Shown here: in pieces, positions 50,435 through 59,291 of the stretch
Position numbering within the stretch: position 1 is the stretch's first letter
How the letters are laid out: every line of letters begins with the position of its first letter
Source of the DNA: Lachnospiraceae bacterium
Lineage (GTDB): Bacteria; Bacillota; Clostridia; Lachnospirales; Lachnospiraceae
DNA length: 64,000 nt
Assembly: GCA_009774175.1 (NCBI GenBank)
Contig: VSNG01000011.1
Coordinates: 29,687-93,686 of the forward strand
Direction: 5' to 3'
Position numbers and translations under genes: made by a program
The notes under the pieces: generated by a model
Database searches by the model: none
Told to the model about the DNA's origin: nothing
Seen by the model: only the letters and a program-made list of their open reading frames with translations

Positions 50435-50884
50435 TCATTTTCCCTCATACTCCTGCCTCACCTGATCTACCAGCTCATGACGCAGCGCCTCGTCAACGGA
50501 GATTCTATGGTTTGCACTATACCTGTTAACATACAGCCTGAATCTCGGATCTCTTTCATAGGCTCTCTCGCTGTCCGTCAGGTAATTTTTCCCGAATACC
50601 TCCCTGAAATTTAGCCCCGGGTAGGTTCTCTCGAAGGCCTTCTGTGCCTCCCTATGAAGTAGTTTAGCTACTTCCGCGTTTCTATGTACCGCCTCCGGAC
50701 CGTATCGGTGATGCTCTATATCCAGATAGACCTTAAGACCGTATTTCTCAGAGAGTTTTCTGTTTGCCACACCTCCCATGACATGATGTTCTTCCCGGAT
50801 TAGCTTTATACTGTAATCTTTGTGCAGAAGACGGCAGAGGTAACACTCGCCTGTTTCCTTGTCCTGCATGATGCTTTTCGACAT
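50435..50884 (-). CDS. HNH-like zinc protein of phage early region
   Basis: 149 residues. GECYLCRLLHKDYSIKLIREEHHVMGG has a CxxC pair and the HH of HNH-type nucleases; LKVYLDIEHHRYGPEAVHRN continues the core. The gene is frequent in Clostridia phages next to recombination genes. Nuclease activity is likely but not shown. Confidence 0.65.
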   Translation of the reverse strand: MSKSIMQDKETGECYLCRLLHKDYSIKLIREEHHVMGGVANRKLSEKYGLKVYLDIEHHRYGPEAVHRNAEVAKLLHREAQKAFERTYPGLNFREVFGKNYLTDSERAYERDPRFRLYVNRYSANHRISVDEALRHELVDQVRQEYEGK

Positions 50885-50885
50885 A

Positions 50886-51290
50886 TTATGCCTCCTTACT
50901 CTTTTTTACTGTCTTAGTAATCTCAGCCTTGGTAATCCCATCCTTATTGACCGATACCTGCATCGTTTCACCTCTTCCAGTTTTCACAATCACTCTTGTC
51001 GCCGTTTTCTTTAAAATCAGGTCAATTCCATGATTCAGTATCCCCGCCACATCCTCACGTCCTTCTCCTAAAAGTTCCTCGATATTTGCTTTTGCTTCAT
51101 CTTTCTGCACCTGTCTCTTCTGCTCTATGCGTGCATCAATACAATCGCACTTCTCCACTGCCCATGCATCCAACTGCTCCTCCGAAGCCTTCCCGTCTGT
51201 CTCAAACTGATATATCTGGCCACAAAAGCGACAGGCTCCAGTCTGAATTTCGCTGCTTTCCAACTGTTTCTTTGTCATGATTTCACTCAT
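50886..51290 (-). CDS. Small zinc-finger-like phage protein
   Basis: 134 residues with GACRFCGQIYQF and VEKCDCIDARIEQK near the N-terminus (four Cys, probable zinc site), a helical middle and a basic beta C-terminus. Its start overlaps the ParB-like gene by 8 bases and it precedes the HNH-like protein by 1 base; the three are one transcript. Confidence 0.6.
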   Translation of the reverse strand: MSEIMTKKQLESSEIQTGACRFCGQIYQFETDGKASEEQLDAWAVEKCDCIDARIEQKRQVQKDEAKANIEELLGEGREDVAGILNHGIDLILKKTATRVIVKTGRGETMQVSVNKDGITKAEITKTVKKSKEA

Positions 51291-52755
51291 TCCTGTATAC
51301 CTCCTTTATGTCTTTGACGGCTTTAGCCCTCGTAATCACATTCTTGGCCTTTTCAGCCAGCTCATCCCAGCACTCTTCTGCGCACATCCTTTCCATTTCC
51401 TTTATCAAATCAAACATAATGTTCTGCTGGTTATGGACATACTTTTTCAGCCCTTCCTGATCTGCTGTAGACTCGCTGTTTTTCTCTTTTCCTGCTGCCG
51501 CCGTATAGTCTGCCTCCGCCCGGGTCTTTTCGGGCATTTCCGTCTCTATGCCTGCTGCCTCTGCCCGAACCGCTTCACCGTTTTCACTACTTCCAATGCT
51601 GTCCTCTCCGCATCTTCCACCGGCTCCATTTTCATCGTGATCGGATTCAGCATCAGCTGTATACTGCTGATCCGGTCTATGAGCCGTGCCGTCCTCTCCC
51701 TGTGCCTCTCTCTCCGCTTTTTTATCCTCAACGTCTGCTGCCTCCTGCTCTTTTTCCTTTTTCCCTGTTTCCTGCCGCCCTGCCTCCGGCGCCGCTTTAT
51801 CCGTTGCTGCCGGCCCGGACTCCGCCCGAGTCTTTTCGGGTATTTTTGCCTTTGTAACCTTACTCTGCCTGCGCGCCTCTGCTCTCTTTTGCGGTTGCAC
51901 CGGTGCAACTTCACCTTTTTTCTCGGGAAAAGACTCCCCGTAGAGTATTTCCCATGCTTTTTTTCCATCTTCGGCATCCGGGCACAATGCTTCGATCCCA
52001 TTTATCATCCGATCCCAGTCGCAGTTCAGTTTTTCCCCCGACCGCACATCCACAACTACAGGATCAATGTCTGCCCCTTTGATGCTGAGCATTTTCCTTC
52101 CCTCACCCGCGATCCGCACGGTAATGATGGCCGCCCCTGACGGCGCCAACGCATCCATCACTTTATCTACCACCGGCTGTATCGTCCCGTCATATACCGT
52201 ATGACAAACGGCATCATACAGCTTTAAATACATTTCCGAATCGTCCCTGCCAATCTGGTAAAGCACTTTTACTAAACCGTCAAAAGACTGCTGCCCCTCA
52301 TCCTTCTCCTCCATCATGATCTCCAGATCCGAAGTCTTTTTCTCCTCGTCAATTTCTTCCTTGATAGACTGGATATCCGCTTTACTGTATTCCGCAGTCA
52401 GTTCTTCATTAATTTCACTGGGCAAAAGCAGCATGAGCGCGAGTTTTGCATAACCGAAGTTTTTATACTTTTCCTGCAATTGGTCCGAGTAACCGTTCTC
52501 GGAAAATTCATCATTGATGCGAATGAACCGTGATACCTGCGATTTATCCAGGTTATACTCTTCCTGCGCAAATTCGTTTACATTCCTGTATCCGGATTCT
52601 TTCAGAATGTCCGTATCCATGGCAACCTTAAGCAGATATCCGATACGAACAAAGCTTTCCGCCGATCTTTGGAGCTCTCCGTCTAATGCCGCTTTATACT
52701 CCCTATACGATCTGTAACTGTGAATATCCAGCACTTCTCCCGTTAATGCTTCCAT
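51283..52755 (-). CDS. ParB/DUF3102-like DNA-binding protein with long charged linker
   Basis: 490 residues. Residues 20-125: VRIGYLLKVAMDTDILKESGY, then VNEFAQEEYNLDKSQVSRFIRINDEFS, a helix-turn-helix region shared with plasmid and ICE regulators. Residues 125-280: mixed domain ending WEILYGESFPEK. Residues 285-440: low complexity, with two copies of a PEKTRAE-centred repeat. The final 50 residues are helical with two Cys. Probably an early regulator or replication/partition helper. Confidence 0.6.
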   Translation of the reverse strand: MEALTGEVLDIHSYRSYREYKAALDGELQRSAESFVRIGYLLKVAMDTDILKESGYRNVNEFAQEEYNLDKSQVSRFIRINDEFSENGYSDQLQEKYKNFGYAKLALMLLLPSEINEELTAEYSKADIQSIKEEIDEEKKTSDLEIMMEEKDEGQQSFDGLVKVLYQIGRDDSEMYLKLYDAVCHTVYDGTIQPVVDKVMDALAPSGAAIITVRIAGEGRKMLSIKGADIDPVVVDVRSGEKLNCDWDRMINGIEALCPDAEDGKKAWEILYGESFPEKKGEVAPVQPQKRAEARRQSKVTKAKIPEKTRAESGPAATDKAAPEAGRQETGKKEKEQEAADVEDKKAEREAQGEDGTAHRPDQQYTADAESDHDENGAGGRCGEDSIGSSENGEAVRAEAAGIETEMPEKTRAEADYTAAAGKEKNSESTADQEGLKKYVHNQQNIMFDLIKEMERMCAEECWDELAEKAKNVITRAKAVKDIKEVYRNE

Positions 52756-52773
52756 ACCTTCCTCCTATCCGCG

Positions 52774-54981
52774 CTATGTAGCCGCCGCCATAAAATCCGC
52801 CTCCAAAACATCAGCCAAAAGCTGTCCGGCCAATTTTCCATGCCATACCTTATTGCCATCCCGCCGCAGCTTCTCGTATTCCCTGATTCGCGCCTGATCT
52901 GCCCGTTGCCCTGCTGCCTTCTCCTCTTTGGTCATGCGTCTGACAAATTCTTTCTGCCACTTTTTCAGGAACGGCACCGCCTCCTCAAAATCCTTATTCT
53001 GGTTATCCCCCGTCGTCCGCTTCTGGCGGATATTGCCGCCCGCTTCCACTTCAAGCGTATACCACGGCACATCCTCCGTCCCTGCCCGGCGCAGGAAGAA
53101 GAGATACGTTTCATCCCTCTGGATACGGTCAAAATAAAAGTCGCAGGTATGTACGCAATGCTGTAAGATACGACCCTCCTTCACGATATCCAGAATGCCC
53201 TCCGGCGCTAAGATTGCAAATTTTCCATCTGTATACTCAAACTTTTTAAGTTTTTTCAGGTTTTCATTTACCTTCGGCCACTTTTTCTCCAGTTTCTCAG
53301 CCTCTTTTTCCATCTCTCCCCGCTGCAGGATTAATGTTACCTGGTTATGGGCCTCTTTCAGGTTCCTGGGTTTCCAGATTCTCTCATTTTGGGTGTCCAT
53401 CTTCGCCGTTTCCGCCATGTTCAGGTAATCCCTCCATGTTACCAATACCTGATACAGCTTATCTCCACTTATTTCACGCTGTCGTATCATATAGTTCCAT
53501 ATTTTTACATACTTCAGCGGAGGCGGCAGAAACCCTAATGTTCCCGTATTTATTTTTGCATCCCCGAAGTCCCTTATCATGTCATCCGGCCATATCCTGT
53601 CTACCATTTTTTCATACTGAAACCACTTAAGATGTACCAAACCACCACACATGGCCCGCAACCGTTTCAGCCTTGCATTGTCGATCTTTAGCATCTTGGC
53701 AAGCTCCGTTTCGTTCCCGGCTATCGTCCCGCCATCTTTATACGTCTGTTTTCCGAGCATATCATGGGCCAGAAAAAACAATCCGGCTTTAACCAGTTTT
53801 TCTATAATCGGATACTGTTTCTCGACTGTAAGATATTCCGCCACGTTTATTGGAAGTGTCCATCTTTTCATCATCAGATCAATCGTACTGTTTTTCATCA
53901 CTGTCTTTTTCAGGCTTTTGAAATTTCCTGTATACAATTTAGTCGTTTTTCTACAGAAATATGGTCCTCCCCCTACCCTATAGTTACGGTCTAAAATGTA
54001 CCGATGTTCCTTATTTTTATACAATCCATAGTAATACCGCTTCACTGCTCCATTATCAAAAATCAGGACTCTTTCCCACTCCCGCATAACACTTTTAGGC
54101 TTTGTATACTCCGTGTCCCGATACCACTGGTACTGCTCAAACGTCCGCACTACAATTCCGCCGTTTATTTTTTGAATGCATTGTCCGCTATACCATCCCG
54201 TTGACAGGGTTTTTATCCGGCCGGCCGCTTTAAACGTGATATCCCTGCCGCAAATGCATTTTCCCTTTTTATTGTGCCTTGGCTTTTCAACAGGCACAAG
54301 TTTCCGGCACCCCGAACACCAGCCGATATCCGGCGTTTTGCCCCTGTACTCGTAGATGATATAGTACTTATCCGCTGCGTTCTTCTTCATCCAGGTATCA
54401 AAAGACGGCATTATTTTGGGCACTAAGGACATATCTGCATCCCACGGCGCTTTCTCCCGTTTTTCCTTCTCCGCAATATCTTTTGCCCTAACCTCTCTCT
54501 GCCACTCCAGCAATCCATCCAGTCCTGCTTCTTTTGTCCCCAAAAACTGCTGTATTGTTTTCTTCCCTTCCCATGACTGCCATATCCGCTTCTCTATACC
54601 CGGATAACTTCTTCTGCTCCAATACCCCGGCCAGTAATCAGATACCGTATCCAGATTATCTAACATGGCTTTCCGCCAGCTTATCTCTTCGCCTTTCTCC
54701 AGATGCCTTGTGATATACTCATTCCCTTCCTTGTTACAGTAGATTTCATAGGTAGGCGTCACTTCTCCTGCCTTGATCTTCTCCGGGAAGAACAGGCATA
54801 CCATCAGATACGCTCCCCTTGTCTGCGTTCTCACAAGAATATCGAACTCAGTATTTTTTACCTTATCACTCCATCCTTCGGTATTTTTATATACCATCTG
54901 TTTCTGATTATTCTTCGCCATCTCCACCATCAGCAGCGTGGCGTTGATGCGTTTCAGCTTTCTGAGCGTTTCTTTTCGCAT
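52774..54981 (-). CDS. PcfJ-like protein
   Basis: 735 residues. A CxxC...CxCG zinc knuckle lies near residue 220-250 (WCSGCRKLVPVEK, KGKCICGRD); the PcfJ domain is at about 530-690 with GRILQHCVHTCDFYF, TYLFFLRRAG and KRTTGDNQNKDF. PcfJ genes occur on conjugative plasmids and prophages, commonly near PcfK genes, as here. Biochemical role not established. Its start overlaps the DUF7666 gene. Confidence 0.8.
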   Translation of the reverse strand: MRKETLRKLKRINATLLMVEMAKNNQKQMVYKNTEGWSDKVKNTEFDILVRTQTRGAYLMVCLFFPEKIKAGEVTPTYEIYCNKEGNEYITRHLEKGEEISWRKAMLDNLDTVSDYWPGYWSRRSYPGIEKRIWQSWEGKKTIQQFLGTKEAGLDGLLEWQREVRAKDIAEKEKREKAPWDADMSLVPKIMPSFDTWMKKNAADKYYIIYEYRGKTPDIGWCSGCRKLVPVEKPRHNKKGKCICGRDITFKAAGRIKTLSTGWYSGQCIQKINGGIVVRTFEQYQWYRDTEYTKPKSVMREWERVLIFDNGAVKRYYYGLYKNKEHRYILDRNYRVGGGPYFCRKTTKLYTGNFKSLKKTVMKNSTIDLMMKRWTLPINVAEYLTVEKQYPIIEKLVKAGLFFLAHDMLGKQTYKDGGTIAGNETELAKMLKIDNARLKRLRAMCGGLVHLKWFQYEKMVDRIWPDDMIRDFGDAKINTGTLGFLPPPLKYVKIWNYMIRQREISGDKLYQVLVTWRDYLNMAETAKMDTQNERIWKPRNLKEAHNQVTLILQRGEMEKEAEKLEKKWPKVNENLKKLKKFEYTDGKFAILAPEGILDIVKEGRILQHCVHTCDFYFDRIQRDETYLFFLRRAGTEDVPWYTLEVEAGGNIRQKRTTGDNQNKDFEEAVPFLKKWQKEFVRRMTKEEKAAGQRADQARIREYEKLRRDGNKVWHGKLAGQLLADVLEADFMAAAT

Positions 54982-55532
54982 ATCCTTCCCCTCCTTGGCC
55001 CGTACCAGACGCCCTCCCTGTACTCTTTCCCATCAATCTGAATCGGGTATATCCCCGTAATCCTCCTGTCGTTTCGCGCCTCCTGTACAAGAAATAACCA
55101 TGATCCTTTCACGCCTGCTGCCGCCGGATGCTTCCCCCGAACGATAATAAAGTCACCTTTACGGTTACACTCCCCCCGTTCTTTCGCTACATGGCTGCCG
55201 CAGCTCTCCCGCTCAGGATGATTTTCCATATACATGCATCCCCGTACCGCCAGCCCGATCCTGTCAATCTCCTGTATAAGAGTCAGCCTCGTACAGGAAA
55301 TCCGGCTGTCGTGCCCGTCCTGATTGATGTCGCCTGCTGCCTCTACGATGAAAAACCTGGTATCCATTGCACTGTAGTATCTAAGCACGTCCAGCGGATT
55401 TTCAGCACAGTGAAAGCCATTCTTTGCGCATTTACACTCTTCTTCCTCATATGTCTTACCTTTCTCAAACTGAAACAATCCCTTTCCAAGCGTCGCCTGG
55501 AGTTCACGGTTAAACCCTTTGTAAGCAAACAT
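54954..55532 (-). CDS. DUF7666-type protein
   Basis: 192 residues. MFAYKGFNRELQATLGKGLFQF, then CAKNGFHCAENPLDVLRYYSAM is the conserved core of this phage family. The C-terminal half has GSWLFLVQEARNDRRITGI. Function unknown. It lies between the AcrIIA9/PcfK-like and PcfJ genes. Confidence 0.7.
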   Translation of the reverse strand: MFAYKGFNRELQATLGKGLFQFEKGKTYEEEECKCAKNGFHCAENPLDVLRYYSAMDTRFFIVEAAGDINQDGHDSRISCTRLTLIQEIDRIGLAVRGCMYMENHPERESCGSHVAKERGECNRKGDFIIVRGKHPAAAGVKGSWLFLVQEARNDRRITGIYPIQIDGKEYREGVWYGPRRGRICEKKRSES

Positions 55533-55541
55533 AGCCCCACC

Positions 55542-56051
55542 TCATTTCATGTAGTAATCAATAATAATCTTTGCGGCATCTGTCCGGCTCGGAATACCCA
55601 TGTATAAAGGCGCCCTCATTTTTTCCTCTTTGCCATTGTTTGTTACCTTGGTTATGCTTACTATTTTGTCGCTGACCTGCACTTTATTTTCAAAAGAGAA
55701 CCGAAGCAGGGCCGCCATGCATCCGGCCAGTGTTTTCGCCTTTTTCCTCACTGCTTCCGGCATTCCGTCTACCTCTATACACAGATCCCTTACATAGTAC
55801 GTCCAGTCTTTCAGGACACCCGCAATTTTCAAGTCCTTCTCTTCCAGATCCAGTTTACCGACTGCTGCCATCAGCGCCGTACAGCACAGCCTGTCCGATT
55901 CGCCAGTAATGTAATCCTCCGCGTCCTCCGGCTCAAGCCCGTTTTCCTGTGCGAGCACACGCACCGCATCCGTATCCTCCGCCGCTAAAAGCTGCCGCGC
56001 TTTTTCATTAATTTCCTCAAACGAATCAAACTCTCCAAATTTTTCAAACAT
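55542..56051 (-). CDS. AcrIIA9/PcfK-like protein, possible anti-CRISPR
   Basis: 169 residues from MFEKFGEFDSFEEINEKA, preceded by GGAAGGAGAGAAGGC. The opening, the acidic middle (NGLEPEDAEDYITGES) and the ending GIPSRTDAAKIIIDYYM match, as I remember them, proteins annotated as Cas9-inhibitor AcrIIA9 family, which overlap the PcfK-like group. Context next to PcfJ suits PcfK. Whether it inhibits Cas9 cannot be told from sequence. Confidence 0.55.
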   Translation of the reverse strand: MFEKFGEFDSFEEINEKARQLLAAEDTDAVRVLAQENGLEPEDAEDYITGESDRLCCTALMAAVGKLDLEEKDLKIAGVLKDWTYYVRDLCIEVDGMPEAVRKKAKTLAGCMAALLRFSFENKVQVSDKIVSITKVTNNGKEEKMRAPLYMGIPSRTDAAKIIIDYYMK

Positions 56052-56065
56052 GCCTTCTCTCCTTC

Positions 56066-56533
56066 CTACATATACCATGCAGACACATCCTGATAGGTCT
56101 TTCCACGTATCACAACTGTCTCTGACCGCCTTGTATTATCTGCATACTGAATCGGCCCAATCTCCGGCCCTTCCGTACGCTCCGCCTGTTCCCTGTGGCT
56201 TATTGGTTTCCGCACTTTCCGCATCTCCTGTCCCTTCTTCCATCCCTTTCCCCTGCTCAGTCCCATACCCAGCAGGCGGCGGTTAATGGTCGTAATGCTG
56301 ATGCCGGTCTCTTCTGCAATCCGTTCCAGCGTCTCCCCGGCCTGCCACATCTCCACAATCTCCGCTTTGTGATCCTCAAAGCTTTCGCGCTTCGCTTTTT
56401 CACCGAGTATACGGATCGCCAAATCAATGGTGCTCATGGAGCAGTGCACCGCTTTCATGATCTCCTGCCTCGACTTTCCGGCTTTCCGAAGCTCACAGAT
56501 TTTTTTATATCTTTTTTCCGTCTCTCTTCGCAT
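56066..56533 (-). CDS. Phage helix-turn-helix protein, two HTH units
   Basis: 155 residues from MRRETEKRYKKICELRKAG, preceded by GAGGTGTCGGG. First HTH: KSRQEIMKAVHCSMSTIDLAIRIL; second: ETLERIAEETGISITTINRRLLGMG. Both resemble resolvase/sigma-like HTHs. A basic tail follows. Possible early-gene regulator. Confidence 0.65.
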   Translation of the reverse strand: MRRETEKRYKKICELRKAGKSRQEIMKAVHCSMSTIDLAIRILGEKAKRESFEDHKAEIVEMWQAGETLERIAEETGISITTINRRLLGMGLSRGKGWKKGQEMRKVRKPISHREQAERTEGPEIGPIQYADNTRRSETVVIRGKTYQDVSAWYM

Positions 56534-57044
56534 CCCGACACCTCGTATTCCATTCCGGCACATCTATGACCAGATAGCCGCATTCATCCTGCATTTCGTG
56601 CTCCCGTTCCATCTCTTTTCTGGTTCTGTCTACCATACACTGCCTGTAAGAATGCTCCTCATCCGTCCACTCCGTGACGTGGTTTGCAATCAGACCGGCG
56701 CACTCCTTCCACAAATCTGCGTTACCCACCGGCTTGTCCTTCGCATTTTTCCATCCGTTTTTCTGCCACTGCCATAGCCAGTGATTCTGCATGGTATTCA
56801 AAACATGCGTACACCGAGTAAATACTCGGACACAGCACGATTTTGTCAGGATAGAAAAAGCCAGCGCCATCAGCCGCAGCGTCATTTCATTTTCCGTCGC
56901 CAGATTCGAGAACAGAACCCCGCCTCTTGTCACCGGCTGCCCCGTCCTTAACAGATACTCCACCAGCCACGCGCCGCTCATCTGTCTTCTGGCCGGTCCC
57001 TGATATGTAGTCTCCAGATAAATATTGACTTCCAAGCTATCCAC
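56505..57044 (-). CDS. RNase H-like protein with degenerate active site
   Basis: 179 residues. The late segment KNGWKNAKDKPVGNADLWKECAGLI has the W-GW-PV-N-DLW pattern of RNase HI, and NLATENEMTLRLMALAFSIL resembles the Glu48 helix. The first strand reads VNIYLETTYQG in place of the usual D-G-S, and the third acid (LSTDS) is VFTRC. So the fold is RNase H-like while catalysis is doubtful. Confidence 0.55.
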   Translation of the reverse strand: MDSLEVNIYLETTYQGPARRQMSGAWLVEYLLRTGQPVTRGGVLFSNLATENEMTLRLMALAFSILTKSCCVRVFTRCTHVLNTMQNHWLWQWQKNGWKNAKDKPVGNADLWKECAGLIANHVTEWTDEEHSYRQCMVDRTRKEMEREHEMQDECGYLVIDVPEWNTRCRDAKRDGKKI

Positions 57045-57792
57045 TATTTTCTTCCCTCCTTTTATCCAGCCTTTTGATCGTATAATGCTGTACTGGCTGT
57101 CCTGTTACCGGGTTTTCCCCGTTCCAAATACTGTCCTTCACCACATACCATCCCTTTGGCGCCACCGGCGGATTCCGCCATCTTCTGTGATGTATGATTT
57201 CAACTTTCGGCTCCGGCACGATCAGGTTGCGGCTCCGGGAGTAGGTGCTCCACCCGCATTCCTCTTTTGTCTCCGCTTTAACAAGGTACTCGGCCAGCTT
57301 TTCATACTCCCCGTCTTCATACAGCGATGCAAAAAATTCATTCCCATAAGACCACAGTTTTTTTACAAGCTTTACGGTTTCGATTCCATTCCTGCGGACA
57401 TCCTCAATCACCAGATGATGATGCAGAACCTGCCCCCGTTTTCCCCGTTCCGTTACGATGATCCACTTAAACGGAATCCCGGCCTTTTTATATGCCTCGC
57501 GCATCCGATCCAAAAACTTTTTCAGATGCGCTTTCGCCTCCCCGAAGGTTTCCGGCCGTTCCTCCGACCGGTATTTTAAGATCAGGTGCCAGTCTCCCTC
57601 TTTGAAATTTGCGAGGATGATCCGCTGCAACCTCTTCCATCGGTTTTTCTCATTCTGCCGCCTTATGTCTTCCGGCGTTTTCTTTTTCCTTTTTCTCCGT
57701 GTCTGCCCCGGCGCTCCGAAATTACCCGGATAACATTTCTCAATCTGAATTACGACACCTATGTCATAGATTTTCTTTTTATAAATACCCAT
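57037..57792 (-). CDS. HUH rolling-circle replication initiator-like protein
   Basis: 251 residues. Basic N-terminus with a Cys; RSEERPETFGEAKAHLKKFL, then IIVTERGKRGQVLHHHLVI, where HHH is the metal-binding HUH motif, and LAEYLVKAE with the probable nicking Tyr. It resembles Rep/gpII-like proteins encoded by many Firmicutes prophages. The inverted repeats at 57867-57936 directly upstream may be its origin. Confidence 0.7.
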   Translation of the reverse strand: MGIYKKKIYDIGVVIQIEKCYPGNFGAPGQTRRKRKKKTPEDIRRQNEKNRWKRLQRIILANFKEGDWHLILKYRSEERPETFGEAKAHLKKFLDRMREAYKKAGIPFKWIIVTERGKRGQVLHHHLVIEDVRRNGIETVKLVKKLWSYGNEFFASLYEDGEYEKLAEYLVKAETKEECGWSTYSRSRNLIVPEPKVEIIHHRRWRNPPVAPKGWYVVKDSIWNGENPVTGQPVQHYTIKRLDKRREENSG

Positions 57793-57866
57793 CACCTCTC
57801 AACTTTAATATCTTAATCAGGATAGAAAAAATAGCGGAACCCTTGATTTTACTTGACTTTTCCGCT

Positions 57867-57936
57867 ATCAGGTGATATCATATACATAGACTTTTATATG
57901 TAATATCACCTGAGAATCTGCCCCGCGCCAACGGGG
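57867..57936. repeat. Tandem inverted repeats, candidate replication origin
   Basis: TCAGGTGATAT (57867-57877) and ATATCACCTGA (57902-57912) are perfect 11-bp arms with an inner CATATA/TATATG, making a long cruciform. GCCCCG-CGCCAA-CGGGGC (57919-57936) follows. Neither has a clear T run. The position just upstream of a HUH Rep gene suits a nick site; a plain mRNA hairpin is the alternative. Confidence 0.5.
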
Positions 57937-57956
57937 CGTTTCTCTTGCCTTCTTTT

Positions 57957-58340
57957 TCACGTTTTCATATCCTCCAGTCTTATCTGTACAACGCCGCCTC
58001 CCAGATCTCGCCAATCCTCTACATACGCGTACCCATACTTATCCTTTGGTCGCAAATGCAGTTCATCGAAGGTTTTATGTATCCTGACACACTCCCAGCT
58101 GGCTCGCTCCACCATATCTTCCGGGAAAAGTCCTGGTTCTAACGGTTCCCACTCCTCTTTATACGGCCGGTTGCCGAACAGTTCCGACAGCTTGTCCTCC
58201 GGCATTTCCAGAAAAACTGCAACTGTATGCGCCCGAAAGTACAGGAACTTTGCGCGGTCCCACTCCTTATTCATGTAACTTATCTTAAACTGCTCTGCAT
58301 ACTCATAGAGCTTGTCCACGATCTCCGGCTCAGTCAGCAT
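57957..58340 (-). CDS. Phage early protein, unknown
   Basis: 127 residues: helical MLTEPEIVDKLYEYAEQFKISYMNKEWDRAKFLYFRA, then LFGNRPYKEEWEPLEPGLF and a short beta end. Common in early regions of Clostridia prophages; function unknown. Gap of 14 bases to the SleB-like gene upstream. Confidence 0.6.
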   Translation of the reverse strand: MLTEPEIVDKLYEYAEQFKISYMNKEWDRAKFLYFRAHTVAVFLEMPEDKLSELFGNRPYKEEWEPLEPGLFPEDMVERASWECVRIHKTFDELHLRPKDKYGYAYVEDWRDLGGGVVQIRLEDMKT

Positions 58341-58354
58341 CTCTTCCGTTTCCT

Positions 58355-58966
58355 TTACTTTGTGCTAAAGTAGTGGTCGCCCACCTGTTTCCATGGTGTA
58401 CCATATGCCGGCCACCCCTCGGCCGTGAAGTAAAGCAGCCCCGGCCAGCTTCTTTTCTCCAGTTCCATCTGCACTGCCCTGATAGTTTCCTCTGACGGCT
58501 CCACTACCCGGTCCATACCGCCGTCCCAAAAACTTGTAAACGCATTTTTCTGGGATATGACGCCTTCAATGGTATCGGGGAAATCCTTATCATCCACGCG
58601 ATTCAAGATCACATCCGCCACCATTCTTTTTCCCGTAAGGCTCTGGTTTCCGGCCTCCGCTTCCACACATATCGCCAAAAGCTCCAGCTCATCCGCTGCG
58701 GCTTCCCATTCTGCTTCTTCCGGCAATGGTTCCCCGCTCTCCGGCGGTGGCTCTGCCATCGTCTGCTCCGATACCGTTTTCTCCGGCGCTACCTCGCGCA
58801 GATAAATCAGAACCGGCTCTGATGGCATCGCCTCTGTCTGCATTATGTACTGATGATGAACCGCAACGCCTGCTGCCATGGCAAAAACCACAACAAGCAT
58901 CAGTTTCAGCCCATTCCATGCACCATGCGCTTTATCTCTTATCCGCTCATATAAAAAAAGTCTCAC
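58355..58966 (-). CDS. Membrane-anchored SleB-type cell wall hydrolase
   Basis: 203 residues. One membrane helix (about 21-40), a Pro/Glu-rich linker, then a Hydrolase_2 domain from residue 93: LLAICVEAEAGNQSLTGKRM with the catalytic Glu, DVILNRVDD and GVISQKNAFTSFWDG. Related to spore-cortex enzyme SleB. In the early gene cluster, far from the lysis cassette, it may act in the wall during infection or be accessory. Confidence 0.75.
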   Translation of the reverse strand: MRLFLYERIRDKAHGAWNGLKLMLVVVFAMAAGVAVHHQYIMQTEAMPSEPVLIYLREVAPEKTVSEQTMAEPPPESGEPLPEEAEWEAAADELELLAICVEAEAGNQSLTGKRMVADVILNRVDDKDFPDTIEGVISQKNAFTSFWDGGMDRVVEPSEETIRAVQMELEKRSWPGLLYFTAEGWPAYGTPWKQVGDHYFSTK

Positions 58967-58989
58967 AAGCTTGTCCTTTCTGATACCGC

Positions 58990-59154
58990 TTACGCGGTAT
59001 CTTCTTTCTGATCAGACAGCAGCGGCCCCTTGTATACGCCCTGTTTGATCTGATAGTACAGATCAACAAAGGCATCTGTGATCCGCTCCATGGCTCCTGC
59101 CGTAAATTCAACAGTGCACTCGATTGGTTCCTGTTTTTTCTTTTTTCCTGCCAT
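58990..59154 (-). CDS. 54-residue phage early protein
   Basis: MAGKKKKQEPIECTVEFTAG..., then VDLYYQIKQGVYKGPLL, ending QKEDTA; GGGGGTGAGAGAG precedes the ATG. The TVEFT-YYQI-GPLL pattern is frequent in small early proteins of Clostridia prophages. First gene of the minus-strand early cluster after the lysogeny region. Function unknown. Confidence 0.65.
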   Translation of the reverse strand: MAGKKKKQEPIECTVEFTAGAMERITDAFVDLYYQIKQGVYKGPLLSDQKEDTA

Positions 59155-59228
59155 ACTCTCTCACCCCCTGCTAATCTTATGAGTGACCGCTTGTACATGT
59201 TGCATTTATCTGCCAATCTTGCTACACA

Positions 59229-59257
59229 TTGTCACTCTTTCCCTTTTCTGATATACC
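59229..59257 (+). promoter_or_regulatory. Promoter of the prophage lipoprotein gene
   Basis: TTGTCA, 17 bases, TATACC, 35 bases upstream of the start codon. It is separate from the lysogeny promoters, so the lipoprotein can be expressed from the silent prophage. Confidence 0.6.
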
Positions 59258-59291
59258 TGTATGAAATACAAAAGAAAGGACTACATATATC

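Noticed and set aside
51277..52140. Plus-strand Cys/Leu/Phe-rich frame of 287 codons opposite the ParB-like gene
   Set aside because: It is the complement of a Glu/Lys/Ala-rich low-complexity region, which gives hydrophobic antisense frames; no ribosome site.
58355..58966. Host spore-germination gene sleB
   Set aside because: It lies inside the phage early operon with small phage genes on both sides; it is treated as phage-borne.
58947..59216. Minus-strand 89-codon frame
   Set aside because: The overlapping 54-codon frame (58990-59154) has a better ribosome site and protein-like content.
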